Shown here: piece after piece, positions 60,850 to 64,000 of the stretch
How the letters are laid out: every line of letters begins with the position of its first letter
Position numbering within the stretch: the stretch's first letter is position 1
DNA from: Parasponia andersonii
Taxonomy: Eukaryota; Streptophyta; Magnoliopsida; Rosales; Cannabaceae
NCBI GenBank assembly: GCA_002914805.1
Contig: JXTB01000611.1
Span: forward strand, 57,338-121,337
Length of the DNA stretch: 64,000 nt
Direction: 5' to 3'
Position numbers and translations under genes: made by a program
The notes under the pieces: generated by a model
What the model was told of the DNA's origin: nothing
The model's input: only the letters and a program-made list of their open reading frames with translations
The model's database searches: none

Positions 60850-61825
60850 CTGCTCATTTTCACATCCGGTGTCAACAAATATCTCTTTTTCTTTATTTGT
60901 TCATTTATATCCCTTTTTTAAAGTGTCTTTTTCAAGTATTCTGTTGTTGCTCTTGAATCTATAATGAGAATCAACAAGCTCTAAATCGAGAAAAATATTG
61001 TCTTCTTCTTCGAAACCCATTCGACAACAAGTTCCTCCATATGAATCGAGAAGTACTAAATGACGTCGTCCCTAATCGACGACCCAATCCTTCCTCGGCA
61101 TTACTCCTCTGTAACTTCCCTCATATTTTTGTTGAAATAGAAGATGCTCTAGTGAAGCATGAGAAAGATTGGTGGATAGGAAACTCTACTTTTGGTCATG
61201 ACGGCCAACAATGAGATCGGTTTACGTGATAAGAAAGTCTCCAACAATGTCAAACTGCACCCATCAACTAATAAAACATAATATGTCAAGAGCCAAACGA
61301 CCCATATCATGATGAATTTAAAATTTCACAAATCTATAAGACCTATCACAAATTTTATTTTAACAAAAAAAAAGTATAAAACAAGGAAAAAATTACCAGG
61401 TACATTAATAATTGAGAGACATAATAGTAAATACATGTGCATTATAGGTAAAATTTTTTGAGGTTATAGTAAATAAATAATATACCAATTTATAATAGTA
61501 GTAAATAAATAATTTAACATAAGTATAATAGTAAATATGTTGTGGTAAATAAGTGATAAATACTTTCAAGTCATAATAAGAAAATGATATACTACCTCAT
61601 AATAGCAGAAAATAAGTAATTTATCAGGATATAATGGTAAATATACCACTGTCCATAAGTGATAATTTTTTTAAAATCATCGTAAATAAATGATATACCA
61701 CCTTATAATAGTGGTTAATAAGTTATTTACTAGTGGTATGATGATAAATATCTAACCGTCCATAAGTGATAAATTTTTACAAATCATAGCAAATAAATTA
61801 TATACCACTAGAGATGTCAAATAGG
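60850..61825. other. AT-rich non-coding DNA with imprecise repeats
   Basis: From about 61400 to 61810, phrases such as TAATAGTAAATA and ATAAGTGATAAAT recur at irregular spacing, which suggests a decayed local repeat. No gene is seen. Confidence 0.45.
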
Positions 61826-61829
61826 TTGT

Positions 61830-63855
61830 GTCTGATGGAAAATTGACTTAATACTTAGGAAAATCATGCATGCATGTAGATATGGAAAATACATGATCAC
61901 ATTATGAACGCAGCAGAAAAATTAGCGGATTTAGATTCTAAAATTTTTACATGAAAACAGTTTTTATAACCATATAACACATATGCATCATATATAGGAT
62001 CATGTACAACATAAATCAAATCTAGATACAAAACCCTAGAGATGGGGTTAGGGTTTACCTCTTGCAGCGTGTTCCTCCTTGATCTCCTTATTGATGGTGA
62101 TCAAACCTCCAACCCTAGATATTCTTGTTTATGCTCTTGCTCTAGGTTGATGAGACGAGTGGGCACCAAGTTAAAACCTTCGTTGGAGAACGATCAAGAA
62201 CACCTTCTTGATCCTATGAAACATCGGGACGTGAGATGGTAGGAAACTTTTTCTCTCCTCTCTTTCTCAGCCTTGGCCGATTTTTCTCCCTCTCTCCCTG
62301 CGTCTATGCATGTGACTCTCTCAGAGTTTTTGTGTAGTTTTTTCTCTCATATATCTTATATATATGGAACCCAAAACTGCTAACCCTAGTCCAATTAGGA
62401 TTGGGCTTGTTCTCCAATTTGGGATTTGGGTGTATTTTTATAAATATGTCCAACTCATGAAACTTATTTATTAAAATACCAACTTCTGTATATAATCATT
62501 ATTTTATATAGTTTCATGAAACTAATTTCACAAATACCACTAATCAATTAATGAGCTTAATTGAGCTAGACAAGGGACCTAATGGATCCAAATAATCTAA
62601 ACTCCAATAATATGATAAATACATAATAACTCTTATTATGGTATTTATGTAAATATTATTAGTAAAAGAGACACTCCACTAAATGCTCAATACTGCACTC
62701 TTAGATTAAATGTCATGCCTTTTATAGAGATTTAATTAACTAACTTTGATTAACCGATTCATCTAGCATATTCTATACCACATATAGAATCCCTATACAA
62801 TGTCGTAGTTGGATAGGTGAAATTAAATACTCCTCCAACATTTATTTATCTTTAAGTTACCATCTTTCTATCAAGGAATAATGTTGTCGATAATTTTGTT
62901 CTCAATAGTCATTTAGACAAAATTATCAACCAATTCACAAAGTAAATACTAAGATCTTAGATTTAATTATTCCATGAATCTTGAAAGAATCTAAAGTGGT
63001 ATTAATATATAGTGTCCTTAACTATTTGGTGTTCCCATTAATTCATAAGTCATAACCTCCAATATGCCAGAGTTCACCTCTAATTTCATAGAGGTTAGTC
63101 TTTTAACAAATAAAAAAGCTATAACCCATGAACGCAAGTCCAGTCAAACATCAAGGATTAAGATCTATATGCTAAGAACTAGTTTGTGATAATATAAGAA
63201 TTGAGTTACGACACTCCAATTCTTTATATTACCTGGTCCAGTTTAATACACATAACTTGTTTATATTGTATTAATGTTTCTATCAGAAGTCAGATACTTC
63301 AATGATTTGAGACACATCATTTCCATCGAGATAGACAAACACTACAACCTATAGTAAATAAAGTATTTCATCTTTATTTACAGATTATAAACTACTTCAT
63401 TTATACTTAGATAAAGAAACAAATCTCCCCATAATTAATACTTTATCATGTTTGTTTCTTTATACACATATAAAGTCATGGAACACATAACTTGTTTATG
63501 TTGTATTAGTATTTCTATCAGAAGTCAGATACTTCAATGATTTGAGATACATCATTCCCGTTGAGATAGACAAATACTACAACCTATAGTAAATAAAGTA
63601 TTCCATCTTTATTTACAGATTTTAAACTACTTCATTTAGACTTAGATAAAGAAACAAGTCTCCCCATAATTAACACTTTATCATGTTTGTTTCTTTATAT
63701 ACATATAAAGTCATAGAATCTTTTTCAGATGAATAAACTATTCAACTAAGATAGTTTAATCTAGCAAATATCATAATTGCATATAAGAGAAAGTTGTTTA
63801 TACTCAAAAAATAGTAAAATTAGAAATCTACTTTTTAGGGGAAAAATCCCAACAG
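61830..63855 (-). mobile_element. Possible solo or isolated LTR of a copia-type element
   Basis: About 2 kb without coding capacity. Read on the minus strand it starts TGTTGGGATTTTTCCCC (63855) and runs to about 61830. It holds a promoter-like and leader-like middle (62040-62370) with a TATA run near 62352. TGTTGGGA is a common start of plant copia LTRs. I found no matching target duplication or second LTR, so this is tentative. Confidence 0.35.
63251..63720. repeat. Direct tandem duplication, two units of about 235 bp
   Basis: Unit 1 (63251-63485) and unit 2 (63486-63720) both begin CATAACTTGTTTAT and contain CAGAAGTCAGATACTTCAAT and CTCCCCATAATTAA. They differ at roughly 15 positions by eye. 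The pair lies inside the LTR-like repeat. Confidence 0.9.
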
Positions 63856-64000
63856 CTCTCTCTCTCAACGCTCTCTCTTTCTTCTCAACTTGTTTTCTGA
63901 TTTTTTTTTTCTTGTTTTTAGTGTCTTCTTCTTATTCGATGGTATCTATTTTTCCGTCCGTTAGAATATAGTGATTGAATTGCAAGTTATATATTTTCTT
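63856..64000. other. Non-coding end of window
   Basis: A CT-rich run (63858-63890) and T-rich sequence. Nothing else can be supported. Confidence 0.4.

Noticed and set aside
62042-62242. 66-codon frame near 62 kb
   Set aside because: Lies in the leader-like middle of the LTR-like repeat. No domain or codon signature.
1-64000. tRNA, rRNA, or bacterial-type operon, phage or defence-system features
   Set aside because: None seen. All evidence points to plant nuclear DNA dominated by retrotransposons.

Overview
This 64 kb window is nuclear DNA of a flowering plant, most likely a eudicot. The evidence is an intron-less plant-type histone H2B gene, a multi-exon gene with canonical GT-AG introns, a GH36 raffinose-synthase/seed-imbibition-type sequence, plant LTR retrotransposon lineages (Ty3/gypsy chromoviruses with chromodomains, and Tat-lineage elements with a second RNase H), a TRIM, and AT-rich intergenic DNA. 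I cannot name the species. Two assembly gaps (runs of N) lie at 10449-10807 and 53053-53435.

Layout. 1-825: AT-rich non-coding DNA with a faint copia-type end. 826-9396: a broken chromovirus on the minus strand with a perfect 5-bp target duplication. 9402-12160: AT-rich non-coding DNA with one gap and MITE-like sequence. 12161-12574 (minus): histone H2B with an unusual core residue pattern. 13502-15785 (minus): a six-exon gene for a 292-aa basic protein that I do not recognise. 15786-17389: non-coding. 17390-58164 (minus): scattered exons of one host gene, a GH36 galactosyltransferase of the seed-imbibition/raffinose-synthase family. It is now a pseudogene blown apart by two retrotransposon clusters. 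Cluster 1 (18694-36445) is a Tat-lineage element inserted inside an exon. It contains a chromovirus (24836-31331), which contains a TRIM (26580-26973). Cluster 2 (37240-58074) is a second, GC-richer Tat-lineage element inserted in what was an intron of about 105 bp. A chromovirus (47555-57306) is inserted in its 3' LTR. 58165-64000: AT-rich DNA with a long inverted-repeat (foldback) element, a MITE-like element and a probable LTR-like repeat with an internal tandem duplication.

Only H2B and the six-exon gene look like live host genes. Both are on the minus strand and about 0.9 kb apart. With the inserted elements left out, the host GH36 locus would be only about 2.2 kb of visible sequence, so roughly 38.6 kb of the window is retroelement sequence inside one dead gene. 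Both Tat elements carry an antisense coding region with coiled-coil character between pol and the 3' LTR, and one also carries two families of tandem repeats there. Divergences mentioned are by eye. No database search or computed alignment was made.
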